In this document: in pieces, positions 17,888-25,995 of the stretch
Layout: the number at the start of each line of letters is the position of its first letter
How positions within the stretch are numbered: position 1 is the first letter of the stretch
Origin: Campylobacter hepaticus
GTDB taxonomy: Bacteria > Campylobacterota > Campylobacteria > Campylobacterales > Campylobacteraceae
DNA: 64,000 nt
NCBI RefSeq assembly: GCF_001687475.2
Contig: NZ_CP031611.1
Location: 1,054,001 to 1,118,000 of the forward strand
Direction: 5' to 3'
Notes under the pieces: model-generated
Told to the model about the DNA's origin: nothing
Databases searched by the model: none
The model's input: only the letters and a program-made list of their open reading frames with translations
Translations under genes and position numbers: made by a program

Positions 17888-19503
17888 TGTATAAAAATTT
17901 AAAATATTATAAATTAGGGGCAATTTTACTTGCCCTTTTACTTGCTTTACCTGTTTTTGGTATTTTTATCGAGCTTTTTTATATCATTTTTCAAAATTTT
18001 AATACAAATGATACAAGCACATTTTTACCTATTAAAGCAAATCTTGAACATTTTTTTAATTATTTATTTTTAAAATTTGTTAAAGATACTTTTATAATTA
18101 CCATAGGAGTATTATTTTTAAGCTTAGTTTTAGGAATTAGTTCTGCTTATTTGATTGCAAATTATGATTTTTATTTTTGTAAAATCTTAGAAAAATTACT
18201 CATTTTACCCTTAGCCATACCTGCTTACATTTTAGCTTTTGTCTATGTTGGTATTATGGATTTTCAAGGTTTTTTTCATGAAAATTTTGGTTTTAGAATC
18301 AATTTTTTTAACCACTATGGGGTTATTTTCGTTTTAGGAATTTCTTTATATCCTTATATATATTTATTTGCTAAAACAGCCTTTAAAAGTGAAGCTATAG
18401 AAGCTTATGAAGTAGCTAAAATTATGAATTATTCTGAATTTAGAATTTTTACTCGTGTAGCACTTTTAAGCGCTAGACCCGCTATTATTTCTGGAGCCTT
18501 ACTAGTTTTAATGGAAACTTTAAGTGATTATGGTGCTTCTGCTTATTTGGGAGTTGATACTTTTTCAGCTGGAATTTTTAAACTCTGGTATGATTTAAAT
18601 GATTCTTATTCTTCTAGTGTTTTATCAGGAATTTTAATGCTTTTTGTTTTTTTAATTATATACATAGATTATTATTATAAAAACAAATATCATTACAGTT
18701 TTAATCAAAACTTAGTCCTTTTTCTTAAAAAAAGAAATTTAAACCGCACTAAACAAATTTTGTGCTCTTTTTATTGTTTTATGATCGCTTTATTAGGTTT
18801 TATTTTACCTTTTATTTGGCTTGTTTATTGGGGTTTAAAAGATACAAAACTCTTTGAATTAGAATTTTATATGATTAGTTTACAAACCATAGTTTTAGCT
18901 TTAATCACTGCTTTAATTACAAGCTGTTTGGCTTATTTTTTGATGTTTAGTTCAAGAATTATTAAAAACCATTTTTTCAATTTATTTATTTTAAAAATAA
19001 GCTCTTTAGGTTATTCTATACCTGCTGCTGTTTTGGGTATTAGTATGATCATACTTTTTATATCTTTAGATAAAATTTTTCATATAACTTTATTAGGAAA
19101 TTCTTTATTTGTTCTTATCTTTGCTTATATTATTCGCTTTTTAGCAAGTGCAATTTATTCTTTAGAAGGAGGATATAATAAAATTCATTTAAATGTAGAT
19201 GAAGCCAGTTTAAATTTAAGACCTAGCTATCTTGTTTTATTTTTAAAAATTCATACACCTTTAATGAAGCATTTTTTATTTTTAGCTTTTATTATTGTAT
19301 TTATTGACACTATAAAAGAATTACCTTTAAGTAGAATTTTAGCACCCTTTGGTTTTGAAACTTTAAGTGTCAAAGCTTTTTGGTTTGCAAGTGATGAAAG
19401 AATTTATGATGCAGCCTTGCCTTCATTACTTATTGTTTTACTTTCTTTAATAGTTGTTATATGGATAGATAAAATCACAAGGAAAGACAATGCTAATAAT
19501 TAA
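17887..19503 (+). CDS. cfbpB: Ferric iron ABC transporter permease
   Basis: 538 residues with about twelve membrane segments in two similar halves, the FbpB-type double permease. Each half has an EAA-type cytoplasmic loop (EAYEVAKIMNYSEFRIFTRVAL near 175 and VDEASLNLRPSYLVLFLKI near 440) that docks on the ATPase. It is coupled to cfbpA by a one-base overlap and to cfbpC by a 14-base overlap. Confidence 0.93.
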   Translation: MYKNLKYYKLGAILLALLLALPVFGIFIELFYIIFQNFNTNDTSTFLPIKANLEHFFNYLFLKFVKDTFIITIGVLFLSLVLGISSAYLIANYDFYFCKILEKLLILPLAIPAYILAFVYVGIMDFQGFFHENFGFRINFFNHYGVIFVLGISLYPYIYLFAKTAFKSEAIEAYEVAKIMNYSEFRIFTRVALLSARPAIISGALLVLMETLSDYGASAYLGVDTFSAGIFKLWYDLNDSYSSSVLSGILMLFVFLIIYIDYYYKNKYHYSFNQNLVLFLKKRNLNRTKQILCSFYCFMIALLGFILPFIWLVYWGLKDTKLFELEFYMISLQTIVLALITALITSCLAYFLMFSSRIIKNHFFNLFILKISSLGYSIPAAVLGISMIILFISLDKIFHITLLGNSLFVLIFAYIIRFLASAIYSLEGGYNKIHLNVDEASLNLRPSYLVLFLKIHTPLMKHFLFLAFIIVFIDTIKELPLSRILAPFGFETLSVKAFWFASDERIYDAALPSLLIVLLSLIVVIWIDKITRKDNANN

Positions 19504-20395
19504 AAATTTATCTAAAAATTTTGGAAAAATACAAGCTTTAAAAAATATTAATCTTCACATTAAAGAAGGAGAATTTTTAAGTATTTTAGGAGGAAGTGGA
19601 AGTGGGAAAAGTACACTTTTAAGAATTATCGCTCAGCTTGAACAAGCAAGTTCTTATGAATTGTTTTCCTGTAAAAGTGAAGCAGCAATGATGTTTCAAA
19701 ACTATGCTTTATTTCCTCATTTAAATGTTGAAAAAAACATACTTTTTGCTCTTTATGATAAGAAAAATAAAAAAGAAATTTTAGATCACTTACTTAAAAC
19801 TTTTGAAATTGAAGAATTAAAATATAAAAAAATTAATGAAATTTCAGGAGGACAAACACAAAGAGTTGCTTTTGCTAGGGCTATAGCAAGAGGTCATAAG
19901 CTTTTATTATTAGATGAACCCTTTTCTAATCTTGATCAAAATTTAAAACAAGATTTAAGAACAGAATTAAAAAAACTCATACAAAATCAAGGCATTACAG
20001 CTATCATGGTTACTCATGATATAGAAGATGCTTATTGCATGTCTGATCAAATTGCTTTTTTAGATAAAGGAGAAATTTTAGCTCATGGAAAACCACAAGA
20101 TCTTTATTTTAACCCTACTCATAAAAGTGCTAATATTTTACCTAATTTAAATATTATTAATCAAGAGCTTGATTTAGAAGATGATTTTTTCAAATGGATA
20201 GCTTCAAAAAATTATACCTTTGGTTATGCTGAATTTAAACTAGGAAATCGTTTTGAGGCGAAAATTTTACAAAAAGAATTTTTAGGTGCTTTTTATAGAA
20301 TAAAAGCAAGTTATAAAAATATAGAATTTTTTATTTTATTAAGTTCAAATTATCATTTAGAAGAAAAAATAAATTTTGATATTATCAATTTTTAG
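19490..20395 (+). CDS. cfbpC: Ferric iron ABC transporter ATPase
   Basis: 301 residues. Walker A GGSGSGKS lies at 34-41, the Q-loop Gln at 70 (MMFQNY), signature SGGQTQRV at 119-126, Walker B LLLLDEP at 138-144 and an H-loop in MVTHD. A C-terminal extension of about 90 residues may be a regulatory domain, as in other FbpC proteins. The start lies inside the cfbpB 3' end, so translation is coupled. It completes the cfbpABC iron import operon. Confidence 0.94.
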   Translation: MLIIKNLSKNFGKIQALKNINLHIKEGEFLSILGGSGSGKSTLLRIIAQLEQASSYELFSCKSEAAMMFQNYALFPHLNVEKNILFALYDKKNKKEILDHLLKTFEIEELKYKKINEISGGQTQRVAFARAIARGHKLLLLDEPFSNLDQNLKQDLRTELKKLIQNQGITAIMVTHDIEDAYCMSDQIAFLDKGEILAHGKPQDLYFNPTHKSANILPNLNIINQELDLEDDFFKWIASKNYTFGYAEFKLGNRFEAKILQKEFLGAFYRIKASYKNIEFFILLSSNYHLEEKINFDIINF

Positions 20396-20430
20396 CTAAA
20401 ATTCACAAAAATTCTTTAAGGACTTATTTT

Positions 20431-21639
20431 ATGAAAAATCTTTTAATTATAGGTGCTGGTGGAGTAAGTCAAGTAGCAAGTGTAAAATGTGCAATGAATT
20501 CAGACACTTTTAGTAATATCACCTTAGCTAGTAGGACAAAAAGTAAATGTGATCAAATCGCTGCTTTTATCAAAGAGCATTTAGGAATACAAATTCAAAC
20601 AGCACAAATTGATGCTAATGATACTGCCGCAGTAGTGCAACTTATTAAAAAAACAAAAGCTGATCTTTTACTTAATGTAGCTTTACCCTATCAAGATTTA
20701 AGCTTAATGGATGCTTGCATACAAACTAATATCCACTATATAGATACAGCAAATTATGAACACCCTAGTTTAGCTAAATTTGAATATAAAGAACAATGGG
20801 CAAGAAACGATCAATTCAAACAAGCAGGTATTTTAGGACTTTTAGGCAGCGGATTTGATCCTGGGGTAACAAATGTTTTTTGTGCTTATGCGCAACAAAA
20901 TTTATTTGATGAAATTTCTTATATAGATATTTTAGATTGTAATGCTGGAGATCATGGTTATGCCTTTGCGACTAATTTTAATCCTGAAATTAATTTACGT
21001 GAAGTTTCAGCTAAAGGACGTTACTGGGAAAATGGAAAATGGATAGAAACAAAACCTATGGAAATAAAAATGGAATGGGATTATCCAAAAATTGGTATCA
21101 AAGATAGCTATTTACTCTATCATGAAGAACTTGAAAGTTTAGTAAAAAATATTAAAGGCTTAAAAAGAATACGCTTTTTTATGACTTTTAGTCAAAACTA
21201 TCTCACTCATATGAAATGCCTTGAAAATGTAGGCATGCTAGGAATAAAACCTATAATGCATCAAGGGCAAGAAATCATTCCTATTGAATTTTTAAAAACC
21301 CTACTTCCTGATCCTGCAAGTTTAGGGGCACGCACAAAAGGTTATACCAACATAGGCTGCGTCATTAGAGGAATTAAAAACGGTCAAGATAAACAAATTT
21401 ATATTTATAATGTTTGCAATCATGAAAAATGCTACGAAGAAACAGGTGGACAAGCTGTAAGTTATACAACAGGTGTTCCTGCTATGATAGGTGCTAAACT
21501 TATTGCTAAAGGAATTTGGCAAGGTAAAGGTGTATTTAATATGGAAGAATTTGAAGCTAAACCTTTTATGGAAGAATTAAACTCACAAGGACTTCCTTGG
21601 AAAATTATACAAATGACTCCAAGCTTAGGACAAAAGTAA
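20431..21639 (+). CDS. Saccharopine dehydrogenase-family protein, probable carboxyspermidine dehydrogenase
   Basis: 402 residues. The N-terminal Rossmann fold opens MKNLLIIGAGGVSQVAS (glycine-rich loop 8-12) and the catalytic domain includes GLLGSGFDPGVTNVFCAYA (about 136-154). In C. jejuni the homologue Cj0172c is the carboxyspermidine dehydrogenase of the alternative spermidine route, which condenses putrescine with aspartate semialdehyde. I infer the same role here. It lies 35 bases after cfbpC and may share its transcript. Its last codons (GQK-stop) form one arm of an inverted repeat shared with the convergent gene. Confidence 0.88.
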   Translation: MKNLLIIGAGGVSQVASVKCAMNSDTFSNITLASRTKSKCDQIAAFIKEHLGIQIQTAQIDANDTAAVVQLIKKTKADLLLNVALPYQDLSLMDACIQTNIHYIDTANYEHPSLAKFEYKEQWARNDQFKQAGILGLLGSGFDPGVTNVFCAYAQQNLFDEISYIDILDCNAGDHGYAFATNFNPEINLREVSAKGRYWENGKWIETKPMEIKMEWDYPKIGIKDSYLLYHEELESLVKNIKGLKRIRFFMTFSQNYLTHMKCLENVGMLGIKPIMHQGQEIIPIEFLKTLLPDPASLGARTKGYTNIGCVIRGIKNGQDKQIYIYNVCNHEKCYEETGGQAVSYTTGVPAMIGAKLIAKGIWQGKGVFNMEEFEAKPFMEELNSQGLPWKIIQMTPSLGQK

Positions 21640-21660
21640 GTTTAACTTACTTTTGTCCTA
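21626..21660. terminator. 17-bp inverted repeat shared by two convergent gene ends
   Basis: Perfect 17-bp arms (TAGGACAAAAGTAAGTT at 21626-21642 and its complement at 21644-21660) around a single central base. Each arm encodes the end of one of the converging genes: LGQK-stop on plus and IGQK-stop on minus. It probably works as a bidirectional terminator, with an effective loop of several bases. Confidence 0.7.
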
Positions 21661-22336
21661 TATAAATAAAATGTTCTACACTTCCTTCAAAATTATATAA
21701 ATTAATCAATTCATAATCTCCCCAAAATAAAGGTTTAAAAGGTTTAAAATCATTTTTTAATTCTTCTACATCTTTAGTAAAACGTATATAAGAAGAACCA
21801 CTTAATCTACCACTTGGACATCCTTTAACCTCACGCAATCCATTTGGCATAAGCTCTCCTCTTTCATACATACTATAACCTTTATCGCTCATCATGGTTG
21901 CAAATATAATAGCCCCATCATTACACAAATCATAAAATTCTTGTATAGTTTGATTAAAAGCTTCTTTTGTAAGATAATACAAACTTTGATTTGCAAATAT
22001 AAAATCCATTTTAACATCAAATAAATGCTTAAAACTAGAATTAGGAGATATAATATGAAAATTATTAGGATTTAAAATAGGATCTTTTTGCCAAACATTT
22101 TTTAAACTAGAAACTATATCAATACCATAAGGCTCAATGTCTGCTTTAGTTACATTACTAAAATATTTAGAATGCACCCCATTTCTACAACCAAAATCAA
22201 GCAATTTGCCACTAGTTTTATGCAATTTAAATTTTAAAATTCTTTCATAAAACCTTATAACATGTCCATCAGGGTATTACAATCCATAAGATTCTTGTTC
22301 ATATTTTTGAGTATAAGCAGCTAAAGAATTATCCAT
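21647..22336 (-). pseudogene. SAM-dependent methyltransferase gene interrupted by an in-frame stop
   Basis: The natural start is the ATG at 22336-22334, preceded by AAGGAAG. It reads MDNSLAAYTQKYEQESYGL and then a TAA at 22279-22277. The frame continues without shift through YPDGHVIRFYERILKFK into a class I methyltransferase (LLDFGCRNGVH, ANQSLYYL, GAIIFATMMSDKGYS) to the stop at 21649-21647, 229 sense codons in all. From memory C. jejuni Cj0170 has Gln (CAA) at this place, so a single C-to-T change explains the break. A shortened 192-residue product from an internal TTG at 22225 is possible but has no good ribosome binding site. In C. jejuni the homologue is phase variable through a poly-G tract; here the corresponding site has only GGGG. 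Confidence 0.82.
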
Positions 22337-22342
22337 TTTCTT

Positions 22343-22389
22343 CCTTTTTGTGTAGAATTAAACATAAAATTCATTCTAACACAAAAAGG
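22343..22389 (-). repeat. Imperfect hairpin between sodB and the broken methyltransferase
   Basis: CCTTTTTGTGTAGAAT (22343-22358) pairs with ATTCTAACACAAAAAGG (22373-22389) with one bulged base. On the minus strand it lies just after sodB, and its far arm contains the AAAAAGGAAG ribosome binding site of the methyltransferase gene. It could end the sodB transcript and also mask that site in read-through RNA. Confidence 0.5.
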
Positions 22390-22396
22390 ATTAAAA

Positions 22397-23053
22397 TCAT
22401 TTTATAGGATGAAGTTCATTTGCATAAAAACTAACAGAGTTCATTCCTTCTTTTAAAGCCCATTCATAAGCTTTTGCAACAAAATCCCAATTAATATGAG
22501 TATAAAATTTTTCTAAATAAGCAGGACGTGCATTACGATGATCTATATAATAAGCATGCTCCCAAACATCTACAACAAGTAAAGGAACTTTATCTTCGCT
22601 AATAGGAGTAGCTGCATTTGAAGTACTTACAAATTCTAATTTTTGATTTTTGGTATTATAAACTAACCAAAACCAACCAGAACCAAAAACTCCTGTTGCA
22701 CCTTTAATAAATTCAGCTTTAAAATTATCCAAAGAAGTAAATTCTTTTTCTAAAGCTTCTTTTAAGTTAGTATCCATACTTTCACATGCACCCCCACAAC
22801 CACAGCTTGGCTTAATACAATCAAAATAAAAATCATGATTATACACTTGAGCTGCATTATTAAATATCGCTCCACTTGAAGTTTTAATAATACTTACAAG
22901 ATCTTTGTTTGCAAATTCACTATCTTTAATAAGATTATTTAAATTTGTTACATAGGTATTATGATGTTTACCATAATGATAATTAAAAGTTTCAGCACTT
23001 AAAAAATCACCAAAAGCATTAATATCGTAAGGCAATTTTCTTAATTCAAACAT
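22397..23053 (-). CDS. sodB: Iron superoxide dismutase
   Basis: 218 residues, cytoplasmic Fe-SOD. Metal ligands are His26 (NYHYGKHHNTYV), His73 (YNHDFYF), Asp162 and His166 (VDVWEHAYY). The active-site region GSGWFWLVYN and the C-terminal NARPAYLEKFYTHINW are standard. Compared with E. coli SodB there is an extra short Cys-rich segment at about 83-91 (PSCGCGGACE), with Cys at 84, 86 and 90 close to Cys79. A strong AAGGAGA ribosome binding site precedes the ATG. It is a single-gene unit. Confidence 0.96.
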   Translation of the reverse strand: MFELRKLPYDINAFGDFLSAETFNYHYGKHHNTYVTNLNNLIKDSEFANKDLVSIIKTSSGAIFNNAAQVYNHDFYFDCIKPSCGCGGACESMDTNLKEALEKEFTSLDNFKAEFIKGATGVFGSGWFWLVYNTKNQKLEFVSTSNAATPISEDKVPLLVVDVWEHAYYIDHRNARPAYLEKFYTHINWDFVAKAYEWALKEGMNSVSFYANELHPIK

Positions 23054-23248
23054 GATATTCTCCTTCTATTTTTAAATTGGCATTAAAAATATTACCATAA
23101 TAAAAATTAAAAAGAGTAAAAATATCTTAAAAAGAACATAAATAAAACTTAATTTTTTATAAAAAATATCTTATGCAAACATGGAGTGATAATTAATATT
23201 AAAAGCATTTAAACTATGATTTAAGACATAAAATTATAGAAAGCATAA
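23054..23248. other. Spacer between sodB and tRNA-Glu
   Basis: 195 bases of AT-rich DNA holding the sodB upstream region (minus strand). I see no open frame worth calling. From memory C. jejuni has a short periplasmic gene (Cj0168c) hereabouts; no intact copy is visible. Confidence 0.4.
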
Positions 23249-23323
23249 TGGTGACCCATACGAGACTCGAACTCGTGTTACCGCCGTGAAAGGGCGATGT
23301 CCTAACCGCTAGACGAATGGGCC
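23249..23323 (-). tRNA. tRNA-Glu (anticodon UUC)
   Basis: Folds as a standard cloverleaf read on the minus strand. The 5' acceptor strand GGCCCAT pairs with ATGGGTC, with one G-U pair. The D arm is TCTAGCGGTTAGGA, the anticodon loop CTTTCAC gives UUC (plus-strand positions 88-90 of 23200s, gaa), and the T arm is CACGAGTTCGAGTCTCGTG-like. Discriminator A and an encoded CCA (23249-23251) follow. It is close to E. coli tRNA-Glu in the anticodon stem. Confidence 0.96.
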
Positions 23324-23345
23324 AAAAAAATAAAAATAAGTTAGA

Positions 23346-23351
23346 ATTATA
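23346..23351 (-). promoter_or_regulatory. Probable -10 element for tRNA-Glu
   Basis: TATAAT on the minus strand, preceded by TG, with its 3' end about 22 bases before the mature 5' end of the tRNA. This is a good position for transcription of the precursor. Confidence 0.6.
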
Positions 23352-23515
23352 CATTTTTATTTCTTAAAATTTAATTAATTATATCCATTTTACTTCATTT
23401 TACTTATAAAATTTTTAATCATAATTTAAATATAAAGATTCTTATTTGCATTAAATAATTTAAGAAAAATTAATATTTTAAACTTGATTAAAAAAATTAT
23501 TTTACTTTCACTTTA

Positions 23516-23548
23516 ATTAGTAATTATTTTTATAATATAATTACTAAT
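23516..23548. repeat. 12-bp inverted repeat in the empty stretch
   Basis: ATTAGTAATTAT (23516-23527) and ATAATTACTAAT (23537-23548) with a 9-base loop. It lies downstream of miaA on the minus strand. It could be a weak terminator, a regulator site left from a lost gene, or chance in such AT-rich DNA. Confidence 0.35.
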
Positions 23549-23695
23549 ACAAATTATTAATAGCTTTTTTATCTTAATTATGGCTACTAACTTAAAGATT
23601 AACTTTTATACTAAAATTTAATTTTGTATTATTTAATAAAGCTTATTTTGAAAATGTTTTATTAAATCTTAAAAAAATAATTTGCTCAATATTAA

Positions 23696-24553
23696 TTAGA
23701 ATTTACTTCTAAGCAATGTTAAAGCTTTATCAAATTCCAAAGCTGTACTTTGAAATTTTTTATTAAAAGTTCTTTGTCTTTTAGCTAATTGTATAGTATG
23801 CATACTAATAAGATCTTCAAGCTCATTTAAAGAAATTTTACCATCTAAATATGCTTTACATTCTTTTAAACCTATAGAATTTAAAGCCTTAAGATTATTA
23901 TCAAAACGAGAAAAAAGCATTTTAGCTTCATCTATGAGACCATTATTTAACATATCTTTTGTTCTCATTTTAATACGCTTTTTTAAAATTTCCTTATCCC
24001 ACACAAGCTCATAAATTTTTATATTTTCAAGCACTCCTTTTTTATGCGTCCTTTTTAAAAATTGGCTAGGAATTTCTCCTGTTTGTTGATAAACACTTAA
24101 CCATTTTTTCAATCGATAAGTATCATTTTTTTCTATTTTATATTCTGGATCAACGCTAGATAAAAGGGCATAAATTTCTTCATTACTTAAAGAACTTTCA
24201 ATTTCAGAAATTTTCTGACTTAAACCATCTATCATAGTTTTTAAATAAAAACTTGTCCCACCTACTATAATCAAAGGCAGCTTATAAAACAAAGCACATT
24301 CTTTTGCCTTATAGTATTCTTTTATAAATAATTCAACATTAAAATGTTCATCCACACTTAATAAATTAATTCCAAAATATTTTAAATTTAAAAGCTCATC
24401 ATAACTTGGTTTAGCATTAGCAACATTAATCTCTTTATAAACACAAAGACTATCAAGACTTAAAATCACAGCATTAAATTCTTTTGCTAAAGTATTTGCG
24501 ATATAAGTTTTCCCACTTGCTGTTGTTCCTATGAGTGCTATTTCAAAAAACAT
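23696..24553 (-). CDS. miaA: tRNA dimethylallyltransferase
   Basis: 285 residues. MiaA adds the isopentenyl group to A37 of tRNAs reading UNN codons. The P-loop GTTASGKT (8-15), the catalytic stretch [20 protein letters not shown] (31-50) and the insertion domain with LKRTHKKG are visible. The C-terminal [13 protein letters not shown] is the conserved end motif. It is slightly shorter than the E. coli enzyme. It is divergent from the mqnP-type gene. Confidence 0.95.
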   Translation of the reverse strand: MFFEIALIGTTASGKTYIANTLAKEFNAVILSLDSLCVYKEINVANAKPSYDELLNLKYFGINLLSVDEHFNVELFIKEYYKAKECALFYKLPLIIVGGTSFYLKTMIDGLSQKISEIESSLSNEEIYALLSSVDPEYKIEKNDTYRLKKWLSVYQQTGEIPSQFLKRTHKKGVLENIKIYELVWDKEILKKRIKMRTKDMLNNGLIDEAKMLFSRFDNNLKALNSIGLKECKAYLDGKISLNELEDLISMHTIQLAKRQRTFNKKFQSTALEFDKALTLLRSKF

Positions 24554-24568
24554 TTCAATATATTTATC

Positions 24569-24590
24569 CTAAAATTTATAAAAATTTTAG
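24569..24590. repeat. Palindrome in the miaA / mqnP divergent promoter region
   Basis: CTAAAATTT and AAATTTTAG separated by ATAA, centred between the two divergent starts. It may be an operator or simply AT-rich promoter DNA. Confidence 0.3.
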
Positions 24591-24625
24591 TAAAATCATA
24601 ACAAAAAATATTTTAAAGTAAAGAA

Positions 24626-25510
24626 ATGAATACATTTTGGATAAAAATTAAGCATATTTTAGAACTTGTTGTATTTAAACATTCTATTTTTGCCTTACCC
24701 TTCTTACTTTCATCAATGATGGTTGCTTCAAAACTTACTTATGATAGCGCTTGGTTTGGATTTAAAGCTTTAATTTTAGGCATTATTTGTGCTATAAGTG
24801 CAAGAAATTTTGCCATGGCAAGCAATCGTTTAATGGATGAAGATATTGATAAAAACAACCCTCGCTGTGCAAATCGTCCCAATATTAGCGGAAAAATAGG
24901 GCGTAAAACCATATGGATATTTATCATTTTAAATGCTATTATTTTTATACTATGCTCCTATTTTATCAATGCTCTAGCTTTTTATCTTTCTTTTCCTGTA
25001 CTTTTTATTTTAGCTATTTATTCTGCTTTTAAACGTTTTAGTTCTTTAGCCCATTTAGTTTTAGGATTTTGCTTAGGGCTTGCACCTATTGCAGGAAGTA
25101 TTATAGTTATGGGAAAAATTCACCTTTATAGTGTGATTTTATGCTTAGGTGTTAGCTTTTGGACAAGTGGGTTTGATTTACTTTATTCTTTACAAGATAT
25201 GGATTATGATAAAAAAGTAGGTCTTTATTCTATACCAGCTAAATTTGGTCTTAAAATCACACTATTTATTTCAGCTTTTTTCCATGTATTAGCGGTATTA
25301 TTTTGGCTTTTATTTGTGTGGGAAGTTTGGGGCATAGCTCTTGGAAATATTGCTCTTATTGGAGTGATTATTAGTGCTATAATCTTAGCTTTAGAACATA
25401 AAATTATTCATAAAGATTTTATCCATATTAATAAAGTATTTTTTACTTTAAATGGATATTTAAGTATTATATTTTTTATTTTTATTTGGATTGATTTATT
25501 ATGGAATTAA
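24626..25510 (+). CDS. mqnP: UbiA-family prenyltransferase, probably MqnP of the futalosine pathway
   Basis: 294 residues with about eight to nine membrane segments. The two Asp-rich motifs that bind prenyl diphosphate through Mg2+ are NRLMDEDIDKNNPR (about 68-81) and SLQDMDYDKKVGLYS (about 189-203). Campylobacter makes menaquinone by the futalosine route and not from chorismate via MenA or ubiquinone. The best assignment is therefore prenylation of the 6-amino-6-deoxyfutalosine-derived dihydroxynaphthoate; the older label ubiA reflects family only. It begins a long co-directional gene run and overlaps the next gene by ten bases. Confidence 0.87.
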   Translation: MNTFWIKIKHILELVVFKHSIFALPFLLSSMMVASKLTYDSAWFGFKALILGIICAISARNFAMASNRLMDEDIDKNNPRCANRPNISGKIGRKTIWIFIILNAIIFILCSYFINALAFYLSFPVLFILAIYSAFKRFSSLAHLVLGFCLGLAPIAGSIIVMGKIHLYSVILCLGVSFWTSGFDLLYSLQDMDYDKKVGLYSIPAKFGLKITLFISAFFHVLAVLFWLLFVWEVWGIALGNIALIGVIISAIILALEHKIIHKDFIHINKVFFTLNGYLSIIFFIFIWIDLLWN

Positions 25511-25992
25511 CCTTATTTAAAACAAATTGCAAAGCTGATTTAGAATCTTGTGAAATAGAAAATAATCGTTTTTTAGAAGAATACTTAAAACTTGGAAGTA
25601 TTGCTCAAATTGCAAAATGGAAAAAACTTGCTTTAAATACCGACTTTGATGAAGGTGAAAAGATAATTTTTGATTTACTTTTAAGCTTAAAAGAAGATAT
25701 TTTAAGACTTGAAAATTCCCTAAACCGCGATAAAACACTCTTAAAACTTAAACAAGAAGGTATAATAGAAGCTTTAAACTTTGAATATTTAAATTTTTCA
25801 GACAATATTTTAGAAAAAGATAGCAATTATTATTTAAGATTTGATTTAAATAATCAAAAAATAGCTGTTTTTATCAAAGCTCAAAATAACAAATTGGCTA
25901 AAATCATTAAAATCAAGCCTGAAGATAAAATAGCCTTTGATGCCTTTGTTGTAGAAATTCAAAGAGAGCTCATAAGGAACAAGAAAGGATAA
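25501..25992 (+). CDS. Conserved Campylobacter protein of unknown function
   Basis: 163 residues, soluble, no signal peptide, mostly helical and rich in Lys/Glu/Leu. I recognise no domain. A possible small beta section (YYLRFDLNNQKIAVFIKAQNN) precedes a helical C-terminus (DAFVVEIQREL), which suggests a PilZ-like layout, but the PilZ RxxxR motif is not visible, so I do not call it. Translation is coupled to mqnP by overlap. From memory it corresponds to Cj0163c. Confidence 0.7.
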   Translation: MELTLFKTNCKADLESCEIENNRFLEEYLKLGSIAQIAKWKKLALNTDFDEGEKIIFDLLLSLKEDILRLENSLNRDKTLLKLKQEGIIEALNFEYLNFSDNILEKDSNYYLRFDLNNQKIAVFIKAQNNKLAKIIKIKPEDKIAFDAFVVEIQRELIRNKKG

Positions 25993-25995
25993 GCA

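Larger units (their letters stand above)
23324..23695. other. Empty AT-rich stretch between miaA and tRNA-Glu
   Basis: 372 bases, extremely AT-rich, with no open frame over about 30 codons that I would trust. It holds the tRNA promoter and one perfect 12-bp inverted repeat (23516-23548). From memory C. jejuni carries an MntP-like membrane gene (Cj0167c) in this interval; nothing recognisable of it remains here. Confidence 0.5.

Noticed and set aside
22150-22230. Poly-G phase-variation tract in the methyltransferase
   Set aside because: The longest G run at the matching place is four bases, too short for slipped-strand switching.
25501-25992. PilZ domain in the 163-residue protein
   Set aside because: The helical and short beta layout is suggestive but the RxxxR and D/NxSxxG residues are not there.
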